The notes under the pieces were generated by a model. That model made no database searches, was not told the DNA's origin, and saw only the letters and a program-made list of their open reading frames with translations. 54,411 bases of DNA from Gemmatimonadota bacterium. Its GTDB lineage: Bacteria; Gemmatimonadota; Gemmatimonadetes; Longimicrobiales; Gaopeijiaceae. The position numbers and the translations under genes are program-made. The first letter of the stretch is position 1. Each line of letters opens with the position of its first letter. Below are positions 25,354 to 34,184 of the stretch, in pieces. The DNA lies in assembly GCA_007125125.1 (NCBI GenBank), contig SLDT01000135.1:1-54411 (forward strand). Direction: 5' to 3'.

Positions 25354-26736
25354 ATGACCGTGAAGCTCAAGATGCCCCACACGCTCACGCTCCTCTTCTT
25401 CATGATGATCGCGGCGCTCGTCGCCACCTGGATCATCCCCCAGGGAAGCTTCGACATGGCGCTCACGGACACGGGGCGCCAGGTCGTCGTTCCGGGTACC
25501 TTCGAACTCGCCCCCGAGCGTGACTTCATCAGCCCCCTCGCGCTCTTCACGGCGGTTCCCCGCGCCTTCGCGGCGGCGCAGGACATCATCTTCTTTCTCT
25601 TCATCATCGGGGGGGTGCTTGCGATCATCCGGGCCACCGGGGCGATCGACGCCCTCCTCGGCAGGATGCTCGAGCGCTTCAGCACCAGGCCGGGTGCCCT
25701 CGTCTTCGCCGTCATCTTCGTGTTCGCCCTGGCCTCGAGTGCGATGGGCGCATCGGCCGAGTACATTCCCTTTGTCCTGATCCTCGTCGCGCTCTGTCGG
25801 GCCATGCGCCTTGACAGCATGACCGCCGTCGGGATGATCGTGGCCGGGTACGGGATCGGATACGGGGTCGCCGCCTTCAACCAGTACACGGTCGTCGTGG
25901 CCCAGGGGATCGCCGACATCCCCACCTATTCCGGCTGGCACATCCGGCTCGCGCTCCTCGTCCCCTTCGGCCTGATCGGCGTCCACCACGTCTGGAGCTA
26001 TGCACGGCGTGTTCGCGACAACCCCGAACAGGGACTCGTCGCCGACCTCGAAGCCCCCGACCGTGGAGAGCCGCCGAGGAGCTACCCGCCGATGACGCTC
26101 GGTCACGTTGCGGTCCTCGTCGGGTTCATCACCGCCCTCGGGATCGCCGTCTGGGGCATCGCCACCCGGGGATGGTACCTGAACGAGCTTGGCGCGGCCT
26201 TCCTCATCCTGGGAATCGTCGCCGCACTCATCGGAGGCATCGGACCGAGCGTGACCGCGAAGCGGTTCGTGGAAGGTGCCATGGATCTCACCGAGACCGC
26301 CCTTCTCGTGGGCATCGCACGTGGAATCGCCCTGGTGATGGAAGACGGCATGATCCTGCACACCATTGTCCATGGCCTCTCCATTCCCCTGTCGGCCGTC
26401 GGTCCCGAGCTCGCCGCGGTGGGCATGCTCACGATCCAGACGGTCATCAACCTCTTCGTTCCCTCGGGGAGCGGGCAGGCCTTCGTCACCATGCCCCTGA
26501 TGGCGCCCCTCGGAGACATCGTCGGCGTGACCCGACAGGTCTCCGTGCTCGCCTACCAGTTCGGAGATGGCTTCGCAAACATGCTCATCCCCACGAACGC
26601 CGTCCTGATGGGCATCCTCGGCATCGCCGGCATCCCCTATGACCGATGGTTCCGATACTGCTTCCCCCTCTTCCTCAAGCTCTTCGCCGCCGCAGCGATC
26701 ACCCTTGTGGCCGCCGTCGCCCTCGGCTTCTCATGA
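25354..26736 (+). CDS. YfcC/DcuC-family carrier (C4-dicarboxylate or amino-acid type)
   Basis: A 460-residue transporter with about 12 membrane helices of the YfcC/ArcD-like DcuC superfamily. Characteristic pieces are MPHTLTLLFFMMI with the early WIIPQGSF, then FFLFIIGGVLAIIRATGAID, the SSAMGASAEYIPF loop, NLFVPSGSGQAFVTMPLMAP and the late GFANMLIPTNAVLMG. Members move dicarboxylates, basic amino acids or peptides by exchange or symport, and the substrate cannot be told from sequence. ATG 25354 has GGAG upstream. The stop overlaps the next start (ATGA), so the lipoprotein gene that follows is translationally coupled. Confidence 0.82.
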   Translation: MTVKLKMPHTLTLLFFMMIAALVATWIIPQGSFDMALTDTGRQVVVPGTFELAPERDFISPLALFTAVPRAFAAAQDIIFFLFIIGGVLAIIRATGAIDALLGRMLERFSTRPGALVFAVIFVFALASSAMGASAEYIPFVLILVALCRAMRLDSMTAVGMIVAGYGIGYGVAAFNQYTVVVAQGIADIPTYSGWHIRLALLVPFGLIGVHHVWSYARRVRDNPEQGLVADLEAPDRGEPPRSYPPMTLGHVAVLVGFITALGIAVWGIATRGWYLNELGAAFLILGIVAALIGGIGPSVTAKRFVEGAMDLTETALLVGIARGIALVMEDGMILHTIVHGLSIPLSAVGPELAAVGMLTIQTVINLFVPSGSGQAFVTMPLMAPLGDIVGVTRQVSVLAYQFGDGFANMLIPTNAVLMGILGIAGIPYDRWFRYCFPLFLKLFAAAAITLVAAVALGFS

Positions 26737-27422
26737 CCCGAGCTGCTCTTGCCGCGCTCGTCCTCGGACTTCTTGCAACGACCGGTCCCGGTTGCGGCGC
26801 CCCGCCATCCGACGAGCCCCTGCCGGAGGAGGAGACCCCGGAATCCGAGCGCTTCCGGGCCCCTTCGTCGAGCACCGGCTACCTTGTCCTGGAAGAAGGC
26901 ACACTCCGCTTCCAGCCCTGCGGGGCGACCGTCACCCAACCCGTCGACGACCTGAGCGACGGGGAGGCGCGCCGACTCGTCGAGGATCTCGGCCACGGGG
27001 AAGACCGCATCGCCGCCGCCGTCGTCCTCGAGGGGATGCGACTCCTCGAGGTGCGCCATGCTGCCGGCGAAGCCCGGACCTGTGAAGACCTCCTCCCCGG
27101 GGTCGACCTCGAAGCGCGGGGAAACGAACCCTTCTGGAGCCTGGAGGTCCAGGGCGAGGAGGCCCGGTGGAGGACTCCCGACGAGCTCGACGGCATCGTC
27201 TGGAGCGAGGGGGAATGGCGCTCGACGGGCGAGGGGCGCTGGCAGTTCGAAGCCCGGCGCGGGGGACCCGGCGAAGAGGAGCGGCTTCTGCTCGATCTCG
27301 AGTCAGCTCCCTGCCGGGACACGATGGCCGGCTTCCGCTTTCCCTACATCGCCCGACTCGATCTCGCCGGCATCGCATACGAGGGATGTGCCCTCGAGGG
27401 GCATTCTTCGACCCGACCCTGA
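26733..27422 (+). CDS. lipoprotein with a COG3650-like GNEPFWSLEV domain
   Basis: A 229-residue predicted lipoprotein: MTRAALAALVLGLLATTGPGC with lipobox GPGC, then a Pro/Glu-rich linker. The N-terminal domain (about residues 45-105) has a pair of beta-hairpins with one Cys. The C-terminal domain begins GNEPFWSLEVQGEEARWRTP (about 128-148). That GxEPFW signature is shared with small periplasmic or lipoprotein domains annotated as COG3650-like; their function is not established. Cys near FQPCGA and SAPCRDTM could pair. It starts in an ATGA overlap with the carrier gene. Confidence 0.65.
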   Translation: MTRAALAALVLGLLATTGPGCGAPPSDEPLPEEETPESERFRAPSSSTGYLVLEEGTLRFQPCGATVTQPVDDLSDGEARRLVEDLGHGEDRIAAAVVLEGMRLLEVRHAAGEARTCEDLLPGVDLEARGNEPFWSLEVQGEEARWRTPDELDGIVWSEGEWRSTGEGRWQFEARRGGPGEEERLLLDLESAPCRDTMAGFRFPYIARLDLAGIAYEGCALEGHSSTRP

Positions 27423-27438
27423 GGCCCGCCTGCCCCGA

Positions 27439-27795
27439 TCAGGATGCGGAGCCGTCCGGCAGGACCATCGAGAAGAGGAAGCTCACGATCGAGATCAGGA
27501 GGCTTCCCCACAGAGCGGGCCAGAAGCCGTCCACGGAGAAGGCGCCGACCAGGGCACCGGTGAGCATGAGCATGAGCGCGTTCACGACGATGGTGAAGAG
27601 CCCGAGGGTGAGAATCAGGAAGGGGAGGGAGAGGAGGAGCACAAAGGGCTTGATGAGGGCGTTCACGACCCCGAAGACCGCAGCGACGAGGAGGACGGGC
27701 CAGAACTCCTCCCGCAGTTCGATGCCCCCCACGAGGCGCGCCGCGACCCAGAGGGCGACGGCATTCACGAAGAGCCGTATCACGATCGTCTGCAT
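27439..27795 (-). CDS. YvlD/phage holin family IV-type small membrane protein
   Basis: A 118-residue protein with four membrane helices, beginning MQTIVIRLFVNAVALWVAAR. It contains the family core FGVVNALIKPFVLLLSLPF and LTLGLFTIVVNALMLMLTG. This matches the family named after a mycobacteriophage holin (also YvlD), which is widespread on bacterial chromosomes and mostly of unknown role; some members are linked to envelope stress or antimicrobial resistance. Nothing phage-like surrounds it. The frame remains open for hundreds of codons upstream on the minus strand, but that part is antisense to the MATE gene; ATG 27795 begins the conserved region and AGGAG precedes it by 11 bases. Confidence 0.82.
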   Translation of the reverse strand: MQTIVIRLFVNAVALWVAARLVGGIELREEFWPVLLVAAVFGVVNALIKPFVLLLSLPFLILTLGLFTIVVNALMLMLTGALVGAFSVDGFWPALWGSLLISIVSFLFSMVLPDGSAS

Positions 27796-27936
27796 GTGCG
27801 GAGCTTCTCCTGAGGAGGGTCGGATCAGGGGCGTAGGCCGGGCGGCAGGGCCCGTGAGGGCCGCCTTCGCTGGGGGCCGGCGCGAAGAAGATAGGCACCC
27901 CGACCCCGCGCGGACCACCCCCATCCCGGCGGCTTC

Positions 27937-29271
27937 GTGAGGCAGGACCATCCTGGGGGGGCTGCTCTTCCCGACCGCCGGATCGATCGGGAGATCGCCG
28001 CGCTCGCCATACCGGCGCTCGGAACCCTCGCAGCCGACCCTCTCGTCTCGATGGTCGACACCGCCTTCGTCGGGCGTCTCGGGGTCGTCCCCCTGGCCGC
28101 CCTCGGGGTGAACGCCGCGATCTTCGCGATGGCCTTCGTCGTCTTCAACTTTCTCGCGTACGGAACGACGCCGAGGGTTGCCCGGGCGTGGGCCGCCGGC
28201 GACCGGGAGGCGACCGGGAAGGCGATCGTCGAGGCCCTCGCCCTCGCGGTCGGGGTCGGCGTCCTCGCGACGGCCCTCCTCCTTGCCGGGGGCGGGCTCC
28301 TCGTGCACCTCATGGGTGCGACGGGGGAGCTCCGCGAGCCAGCTCTCGCCTACCTCCGGATCCGGGCGCTGGCCGGGCCCGCGGTCCTTGTCGTGATGGC
28401 GGGCCACGGGATCTTCCGGGGTCTCCAGGACACCCGCACCCCGCTCCGGATCACTCTCTGGCTGAACCTCGTGAACCTCGTCCTCGATCCCCTCCTCATC
28501 TTCGGCTTCGGTTGGGGGCTCGAGGGCGCGGCGTGGGCCACGGTCGTGGCCCAGTGGTTCGGGGCCCTCGCCTTCGTCAGGCTCCTCTTCGGACCCCACC
28601 GGGCCATCCTCGGGGAGGCCCCCCGCCTCCCCCGGCCGGCCGAGCTCCTCCCCTTTCTCCGGGTCGGGGGGGCGCTGAGCGTGCGCACCTTCGCCCTGAT
28701 CGGCACCCTCACCTTCGCCACCGCGATCGCCACCCGGGTCGGGACCGCCGAGGTCGCGGCCCACCAGGTCGCCGTCCAGCTCTGGCTCCTCCTCGCCCTC
28801 GTCGTCGACGCCTTCGCGGTCGCCGCCCAGGCCCTCGTGGGGCGCTACCGGGGCGAGGGGAACGGGGCCGCCCTCCGGAGGGTCGGGAACCGTCTCCTCG
28901 GGTGGGGTGCCCTCACGGGAGTGATCCTGGCCGCAGTGTTCTTCCTCCTCACCCCCTGGCTCCCGCGCCTCTTCACGGACGACCCCGGTACGATCGCCCG
29001 CGTCGCCGCGATCCTCCCCTTCGTGATCTGGATGCAGCCCCTCAACGCCCTCGTCTTCGTCTGGGACGGGATCTACATGGGCGCCGAGGCCTTCGGCTTC
29101 CTCGCCCGCCAGATGCTTCTCGCGGCCGCCGTCGCGGGCGCCGTCCTTCTCCTCGTGGTCCCGATGGGGTGGGGGCTCGCCGGGGTCTGGTGGGGCATCG
29201 TGACCCTGATGGGGGTTCGCGCCCTGACTCTCGCTCTTCGCTACGGACGGGGAGAGGGAATCGGTCGCTGA
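27937..29271 (+). CDS. MATE family efflux transporter (DinF-like)
   Basis: A 444-residue MATE transporter with 12 membrane helices in two six-helix halves. It starts IDREIAALAIPALGTLAADP and shows the typical first-helix loop VSMVDTAFVGRLGVVPLAAL, the mid-protein GHGIFRGLQDTRTPLRITLW, and a second half beginning VGGALSVRTFALIGTLTFA. MATE proteins exchange H+ or Na+ for cationic drugs or metabolites; the N-half layout is closest to the DinF branch. GTG 27937 is the only reasonable start and has a weak ribosome site. It is divergent from the small membrane protein gene, with 141 bases between. Confidence 0.85.
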   Translation: MRQDHPGGAALPDRRIDREIAALAIPALGTLAADPLVSMVDTAFVGRLGVVPLAALGVNAAIFAMAFVVFNFLAYGTTPRVARAWAAGDREATGKAIVEALALAVGVGVLATALLLAGGGLLVHLMGATGELREPALAYLRIRALAGPAVLVVMAGHGIFRGLQDTRTPLRITLWLNLVNLVLDPLLIFGFGWGLEGAAWATVVAQWFGALAFVRLLFGPHRAILGEAPRLPRPAELLPFLRVGGALSVRTFALIGTLTFATAIATRVGTAEVAAHQVAVQLWLLLALVVDAFAVAAQALVGRYRGEGNGAALRRVGNRLLGWGALTGVILAAVFFLLTPWLPRLFTDDPGTIARVAAILPFVIWMQPLNALVFVWDGIYMGAEAFGFLARQMLLAAAVAGAVLLLVVPMGWGLAGVWWGIVTLMGVRALTLALRYGRGEGIGR

Positions 29272-29277
29272 TCGACC

Positions 29278-29297
29278 CGGTCCCTCCGTCCGGACCG
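29278..29297 (+). terminator. hairpin after the MATE gene
   Basis: CGGTCC, loop CTCCGTCC, GGACCG, 6 bases after the MATE stop. It is a plausible terminator separating MATE from the pga operon, without a T-tract. Confidence 0.4.
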
Positions 29298-29312
29298 CGG
29301 TGAGGGCCTGGC

Positions 29313-29421
29313 GGGCGCCCTGTGGCATTCTGCATGGCGCCCATGCGTTGCGCGAGCCCCTTCCACGGGCGGTCCGGTTTCGGCGCGAGCAGGTCCAAAC
29401 CGTCGGCACCCGCCGAAAGCC
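29313..29421 (+). promoter_or_regulatory. structured leader region before pgaA (two hairpins)
   Basis: Two further inverted repeats lie between the MATE terminator hairpin and pgaA. GGGCGCC (29313-29319) pairs with GGCGCCC (29336-29342). GGTTTCGGCG (29376-29385) pairs with CGCCGAAAGCC (29411-29421), leaving one bulged base. They sit 128-236 bases before the pgaA ATG, the place for leader or post-transcriptional control of exopolysaccharide genes. I cannot match them to a known riboswitch. Confidence 0.35.
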
Positions 29422-29548
29422 GCACCATCGCTGAAGGATCCATGCTGCAGTGGTGACTCCTCCCCGCACAGGTGTAGAAGTTGCGCAACGGGTCGGGCAG
29501 GCCGGGGCACCTGACGTTGCCCCCGGAACGATCTCGACCCGGAACCTC

Positions 29549-32176
29549 ATGTGCGAACCTGACCTCATCGCGGGACCACGGACCCCTGTCCGTGATCGGC
29601 CCCCCGAACCATGCGGGCGCCGACGTCTTCCCGTCCACGCCCCGACCGGAGCCGACGGGGAGAGAGCCCGGCCCGGCCCGGCCGTCGGCCGGCTTCTCCT
29701 TTCGGCCCTCGTCTCCACGGCGATCGCGACTGCCCTCGTGGCGGCGCTCTCCGTGGTGCTCCAGGAGTGGACCCCGGGCGCCCGCGGAGCTGCGCAAGTC
29801 CTCCTCGCCGCCCAGGTCGAGGCCTCGTTCCCGGACCGGGACCGCGCAGTGCGGCTCGCCCGGGAGGGCGCGTACGAGGAGGCGCTCGCGATCCTGCGCC
29901 CTCTCTACGCGGCACAGCCCGACGATCTGGGCCTGCGTGCCGACCTCGTTGCAGTCCTGAGCTGGGCCGGGCAGGACGAGGAGGCGCTCGAGCTCGGGGA
30001 GCGCCTTCCCTTTGCCGAGATCGAGCCCTTCGTGGCGGAGGCGGTCGCCCGCTCGGCCCGGAACCTCGGCCGGCCAGTCCTGGCCTGGGGACTCTACTCC
30101 TCCGTTCTCGAACGGGACTCGACCCGGATCGAGAGCTGGGTCGGCGTCTCGATGGCCACTCTCGAGCGGGGGCTCCCAGACGAGGCCCTCGAACGGGTCG
30201 AGGCGGGGCTGGAGCGGAGCCCCGGGCACTCCGAGCTGCTCCTCGCCCGAGGCCACATCCTCCGGGCGCTCGGACGCCCCTTGGAGGCAGCCCTCTCGGT
30301 GCGTGAAGCTGCGGCCGCAGGTGCGAGCTCGGCCGAGGCGCTCCGGATCGAGGTCCTGAGTCTGCTCGATGGGGGAGCCCCCTTCCTCGCGGCCGAACGG
30401 ATGCTTGACGACCCCGACCGCTTCGACGCGGGTGAGAGGGCCCGACTTCTCGCGGAGCGGGGCTCACGCGCCGTGCAGTGGACGGTGGCCGCACCGGAGC
30501 GCCCCGACCCTGCCCTCCGCTTCGAGGCGGTAGATCGCGCGATCCTTCGTCTGGACTCGGCGCTCGCGGTCGTGGAGCCCACCGTCGGCTGGCCGTTCGA
30601 CCAGCTTCGCTTCGACCGGGTCGTCGCGCTTCGCGAGCGGGTCCGGATGGCCGAGGTGGCGGCTGAGGTCGAGGAGCTGGAGGGCGAAGGCGTTGCTCTT
30701 CCCCCCTACGTGCACCGTGTGGCCGGGGACGCCTACCTGTACCTGCGCCATCCGGCTCGGGCGGAGCGCCACTACCGTGCCGCGATCGAGGGTTGGCCTG
30801 CGCATCCGGAGTCGCGAATCGGGCTCTTCTATGCGCTCCTCGAGCAGGAGCGGCATCGCGACGCACAGGAGGTTGCGGCCGCGCTACTCGAGATGCAGCC
30901 CGAGCGGCGAACCGCCGAGGGGCTCCGGGAAGAGCTTCCGAATCCGGACCGCCTCCAGGCCAAGATCGCGCTCAATCTGGGGCGCGCCTTCGGGGGCGAC
31001 CTGCGGGGCGCCGAGGAGGCGTTCAGGGAGCTGAACCTCCGGGCTCCCCTCAACCTCGACATCCGCCAGGAGCTGGCTTCGGTCCAGCGTTGGCGCGGGT
31101 GGCCGCGTGCAGCGATCGCCGACTACGACCGGATGCTGGCCCTGGACCCGCACCATGTGGGAGCGCGGGTGGGGCGGGGTGCCGCGCTCCTCGAGGTGGG
31201 CGACCGGCGGGCGGCGCGAGCGACCTACGACACCCTTGTCGTGCTCGCGCCGGAGCACCAGCACGTGATCCGCGCGACGGAGCGGTTCCGGGTACTCGGG
31301 CTCTGGCACCTCTCGATCGAGGCGCGCGGGGGCCGGAGCACGGGGGGTGAGTTTGGTACGCGCGACGACGGGCTCGCAGTGCGCCTCACGACTCCATGGA
31401 TCGGGGACCGGGCGCGGCTCTTCGCGGGCTCCTGGCGGAGCTCCGCGAGCTATCCCGACGGGCGGGGGATCCAGGACCGTATCGAGGTCGGGGGCTCCCT
31501 CCACCGGGCGGGGCTCGACCTCGAGCTCGGGGTCGGTGCCGACCGGGAAGGGGCAGGGGATCCGGCCGGCCGCGGCAGCCTCGCCTGGAGCCCCGGGGAC
31601 CACTGGAGCTTCCGGGTCCAGGGTGCCTCCTGGGCCCGCGAGGTCCCCCTCCAGGCCGCTCGTGCCGGGATCGACGGATGGACTGCGGGGACGGGCTTCG
31701 GTCGGCGGGCGAGTGACCGGCGCTGGTGGAGTGCCGACGGTGCCTTCCTCCGGATGTCGGACGGGAACCGCCGCTGGAGCCTCTGGTCAGCGCTGGAGCA
31801 GGAGGTGGCACGGACGCCCCGAAACCGGCTCTCGGCCGTGGGGGAGCTCTACGGGGCGCAGAACTCGCTCGAGGATGCCCCCTACTTCAATCCGGCCCGG
31901 ACCGCTTCGGGGACCCTCGCCCTGCGCTGGGACCTCCTGGCCTGGCGGGCCTGGGAGAAGGAGATGCGGCAGCGGATCCAGGTGGCGGGCGGGCGCCTCC
32001 ACCAGGAAGACTTTAACGACCGATGGCTATACTCGGCGGAGATCGAGCACGAATGGAATTTGACGGAGCGCTTCAACCTGGAGTACGGGGTGCACTGGGG
32101 ACGGCCGGTCTACGACGCCGACCGGGAGCGACGCTGGGGGGGCCATGCGGCGCTCCGGTGGAGGCTCCCGCGATGA
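29549..32176 (+). CDS. pgaA: poly-beta-1,6-GlcNAc export porin PgaA-like
   Basis: An 875-residue outer-membrane export protein. The N-terminus carries a hydrophobic signal-like segment unusually far in (about residues 50-70, RLLLSALVSTAIATALVAAL), followed by TPR-type helical repeats (about 95-600) and a C-terminal barrel of about 270 residues rich in Trp/Tyr strands, ending HAALRWRLPR. PgaA binds de-N-acetylated poly-GlcNAc through its TPR domain and exports it through the barrel. The next genes are pgaB, pgaC and pgaD in order with 4-base overlaps, which makes the assignment strong even though PgaA sequences diverge. ATG 29549 is the best start; GTG 29450 is the alternative. The long N-terminal stretch before the signal makes the start uncertain. 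Confidence 0.8.
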   Translation: MCEPDLIAGPRTPVRDRPPEPCGRRRLPVHAPTGADGERARPGPAVGRLLLSALVSTAIATALVAALSVVLQEWTPGARGAAQVLLAAQVEASFPDRDRAVRLAREGAYEEALAILRPLYAAQPDDLGLRADLVAVLSWAGQDEEALELGERLPFAEIEPFVAEAVARSARNLGRPVLAWGLYSSVLERDSTRIESWVGVSMATLERGLPDEALERVEAGLERSPGHSELLLARGHILRALGRPLEAALSVREAAAAGASSAEALRIEVLSLLDGGAPFLAAERMLDDPDRFDAGERARLLAERGSRAVQWTVAAPERPDPALRFEAVDRAILRLDSALAVVEPTVGWPFDQLRFDRVVALRERVRMAEVAAEVEELEGEGVALPPYVHRVAGDAYLYLRHPARAERHYRAAIEGWPAHPESRIGLFYALLEQERHRDAQEVAAALLEMQPERRTAEGLREELPNPDRLQAKIALNLGRAFGGDLRGAEEAFRELNLRAPLNLDIRQELASVQRWRGWPRAAIADYDRMLALDPHHVGARVGRGAALLEVGDRRAARATYDTLVVLAPEHQHVIRATERFRVLGLWHLSIEARGGRSTGGEFGTRDDGLAVRLTTPWIGDRARLFAGSWRSSASYPDGRGIQDRIEVGGSLHRAGLDLELGVGADREGAGDPAGRGSLAWSPGDHWSFRVQGASWAREVPLQAARAGIDGWTAGTGFGRRASDRRWWSADGAFLRMSDGNRRWSLWSALEQEVARTPRNRLSAVGELYGAQNSLEDAPYFNPARTASGTLALRWDLLAWRAWEKEMRQRIQVAGGRLHQEDFNDRWLYSAEIEHEWNLTERFNLEYGVHWGRPVYDADRERRWGGHAALRWRLPR

Positions 32177-34182
32177 GGGCCCGGATGCGCGGGGTCCATG
32201 GGGGACCGGTCTGGTGGGTGCTGGCGGCGCTTGGGCTGGGTCTCGGCTTCGGGGTGCAGGGGTGCACCGGAGGGGCCGCGATCGAGGGCGACGTGCCCGC
32301 GCCCGCGCCCCTTCCCGAGCCCACCCTTCCGAGCTTCCAGGTGCTCTCGTACCACGACGTGCGCGATGACCTCGAGGGCGATCTGGATCCCGATCGCTTT
32401 GCGGTCTCGACGGAGCGGCTGATCGAACACATCGAGTGGCTCCTCGAGAACGGATACACCCCGGTGAGTGTCGACGACCTGCTCGCGGCCGAGCGCGGAG
32501 AGCGGGTGCTTCCGGAGGGGGCGATCCTCCTGACCTTCGACGACGGGCTCCGGAGCGTGTATACCAAGGTCTTCCCCGTGCTCCAGCTCTACCGGGTGCC
32601 TGCGGTCGTTGCGGTGGTGGGCTCCTGGCAGGATGCTCCAGCGGGGTGGACGCTCGAGTACGACGGACTCGGTACGATCACGAGCGACGACATCGTGAGC
32701 TGGGACGCGCTGCGCGAGATGCAGGCCTCCGGGCTGGTCGAGGTGGCGACGCACAGCTGGGACATGCACCGGGGCGTGATCGGGAATCCCTTCGGGAACG
32801 AGCAGCCGGCGGCGGTGACGCGGATCTTCTCGCCGGAGTCCGGAAGCTACGAGTCGGAAGAGGAGTACCGGGCCCGGGTGCGTGCCGATCTCGAGCAGGC
32901 CTCCCGGCGGATCGAGGAGGAGCTCGGGCGAGCACCGCGCGTCGTGGTCTGGCCCTACGGGGAGTACAGCGAGGTGACGGAGGAGATCGCCTCCGAACTC
33001 GGAATGCCGATCTCGCTCGGGCTGCGTCCCGGGGAGCGGGGGCTCGATCCCGCCGCACCCGCGGGGGCCGGTTTCGCCGGGGTGCCGCGCTACGTGATCA
33101 CGGGGAACCTGAGCGTTCCAGACCTCTCCTGGTTCCTGAGGCGCTCGCAGTCGGCGGTCTCGCCGGTGCGGGTCGTCCACGTCGACCTCGACTACGTGTA
33201 CGACGAGGACCCTGCCCAGACCGAGCGGAACCTCGACGTGCTCCTCGACCGGATCCAGGCGATTCGGCCGACGACGGTCTACCTCCAGGCCTTCGCGGAC
33301 CCCGAGGGGGACGGGACGGCGGTCGAGCTCTACTTCCCGAACCGGCACCTCCCGATGCGGGCCGACCTCTTCAACCGGGTGGCCTGGCAGCTCCGGACGC
33401 GGGTCGGGGTCGAGGTCTTCGCCTGGATGCCCCTGCTCGCCTTCGAGCTTCCCGATTCGGCGCGAAACGATGCCCTTTCGGTCAAGCGGTGGGAGGGCGA
33501 CCGGGCGGTGCCGAGCCGGCCGGACTATCGGCGGCTCTCGCCCTGGATCCCGGAGGCGCGCACGATCATCCACGAAATCTTCGAGGACCTCGCGCGGGGC
33601 GCGGCCTTCGACGGGATTCTCTTCCATGACGACGCCTACCTGAACGACAGCGAAGACGCGTCGGCCCATCCGGGCGAGCCGGGGCGGCTCCCCGATGCGC
33701 GCACGAAGACCCTGGCCCTCCTCGACCTTACGGACGAGGTGGCGGCCACGGTTCGGCGCTACCGGCCCGCGATCCGAACCGCGCGAAACCTCTACGCCCG
33801 GGTCGTGCTCGAGCCGCACTCCGAGGAGTGGTTCGCACAGAACTTCGAACTCTCCCTCGAGCGCTACGACCAGACCGCGGTGATGGCGATGCCCTACATG
33901 GAGGGTGCCCGGAATCCGGAGCGCTGGCTCGACCGGCTCGTGGATGCCGTCGAGGCAGTCCCGGGCGGGCTCGAGGGAACGGTGTTCGAGCTCCAGGCGG
34001 TCGACTGGCGCAGGCCGGCCCCGATTCCCGGGGAGCGGCTCGCCTCCTGGATGGAACGGCTCGAACGGCGGGGGGCGATCCACTTCGGGTACTACCCCGA
34101 TGACTTCATTCGCGGGCTCCCCGAGCTCGAGCCCGTACGGCGGGCGCTCTCGGTCGAGCGCGATCCATGGGCGCGGAGGTAA
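32173..34182 (+). CDS. pgaB: poly-beta-1,6-GlcNAc N-deacetylase PgaB
   Basis: A 669-residue periplasmic lipoprotein (lipobox VQGC after a hydrophobic VLAALGLGLGFG). The N-terminal half is a CE4 NodB-type deacetylase: LTFDDGLRSVYTKVFPVL (the two Asp) and VATHSWDMH (two His, five apart), which bind the metal and remove acetyl groups from poly-GlcNAc. The C-terminal half is the PgaB glycoside hydrolase-like domain: HVDLDYVYDEDPAQTERNLD, FAWMPLLAFELP and ILFHDDAYLNDSED, as in E. coli PgaB. ATG 32173 overlaps the pgaA stop as ATGA. Confidence 0.92.
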   Translation: MRARMRGVHGGPVWWVLAALGLGLGFGVQGCTGGAAIEGDVPAPAPLPEPTLPSFQVLSYHDVRDDLEGDLDPDRFAVSTERLIEHIEWLLENGYTPVSVDDLLAAERGERVLPEGAILLTFDDGLRSVYTKVFPVLQLYRVPAVVAVVGSWQDAPAGWTLEYDGLGTITSDDIVSWDALREMQASGLVEVATHSWDMHRGVIGNPFGNEQPAAVTRIFSPESGSYESEEEYRARVRADLEQASRRIEEELGRAPRVVVWPYGEYSEVTEEIASELGMPISLGLRPGERGLDPAAPAGAGFAGVPRYVITGNLSVPDLSWFLRRSQSAVSPVRVVHVDLDYVYDEDPAQTERNLDVLLDRIQAIRPTTVYLQAFADPEGDGTAVELYFPNRHLPMRADLFNRVAWQLRTRVGVEVFAWMPLLAFELPDSARNDALSVKRWEGDRAVPSRPDYRRLSPWIPEARTIIHEIFEDLARGAAFDGILFHDDAYLNDSEDASAHPGEPGRLPDARTKTLALLDLTDEVAATVRRYRPAIRTARNLYARVVLEPHSEEWFAQNFELSLERYDQTAVMAMPYMEGARNPERWLDRLVDAVEAVPGGLEGTVFELQAVDWRRPAPIPGERLASWMERLERRGAIHFGYYPDDFIRGLPELEPVRRALSVERDPWARR

Positions 34183-34184
34183 CG

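Noticed and set aside
24958-26373. Minus-strand acidic frame over MgtE and the carrier
   Set aside because: Asp/Glu/His-rich shadow of membrane-helix coding; typical artefact.
29376-29421. c-di-GMP (GEMM) riboswitch before pgaA
   Set aside because: An AAACC and a GAAA occur, but the conserved order and the GGGACGCAAAGCC-like 3' half are missing.
27796-29718. Upstream extension of the small membrane protein frame on the minus strand
   Set aside because: Lies antisense to the MATE gene and is low-complexity acidic shadow; the conserved protein starts at 27795.
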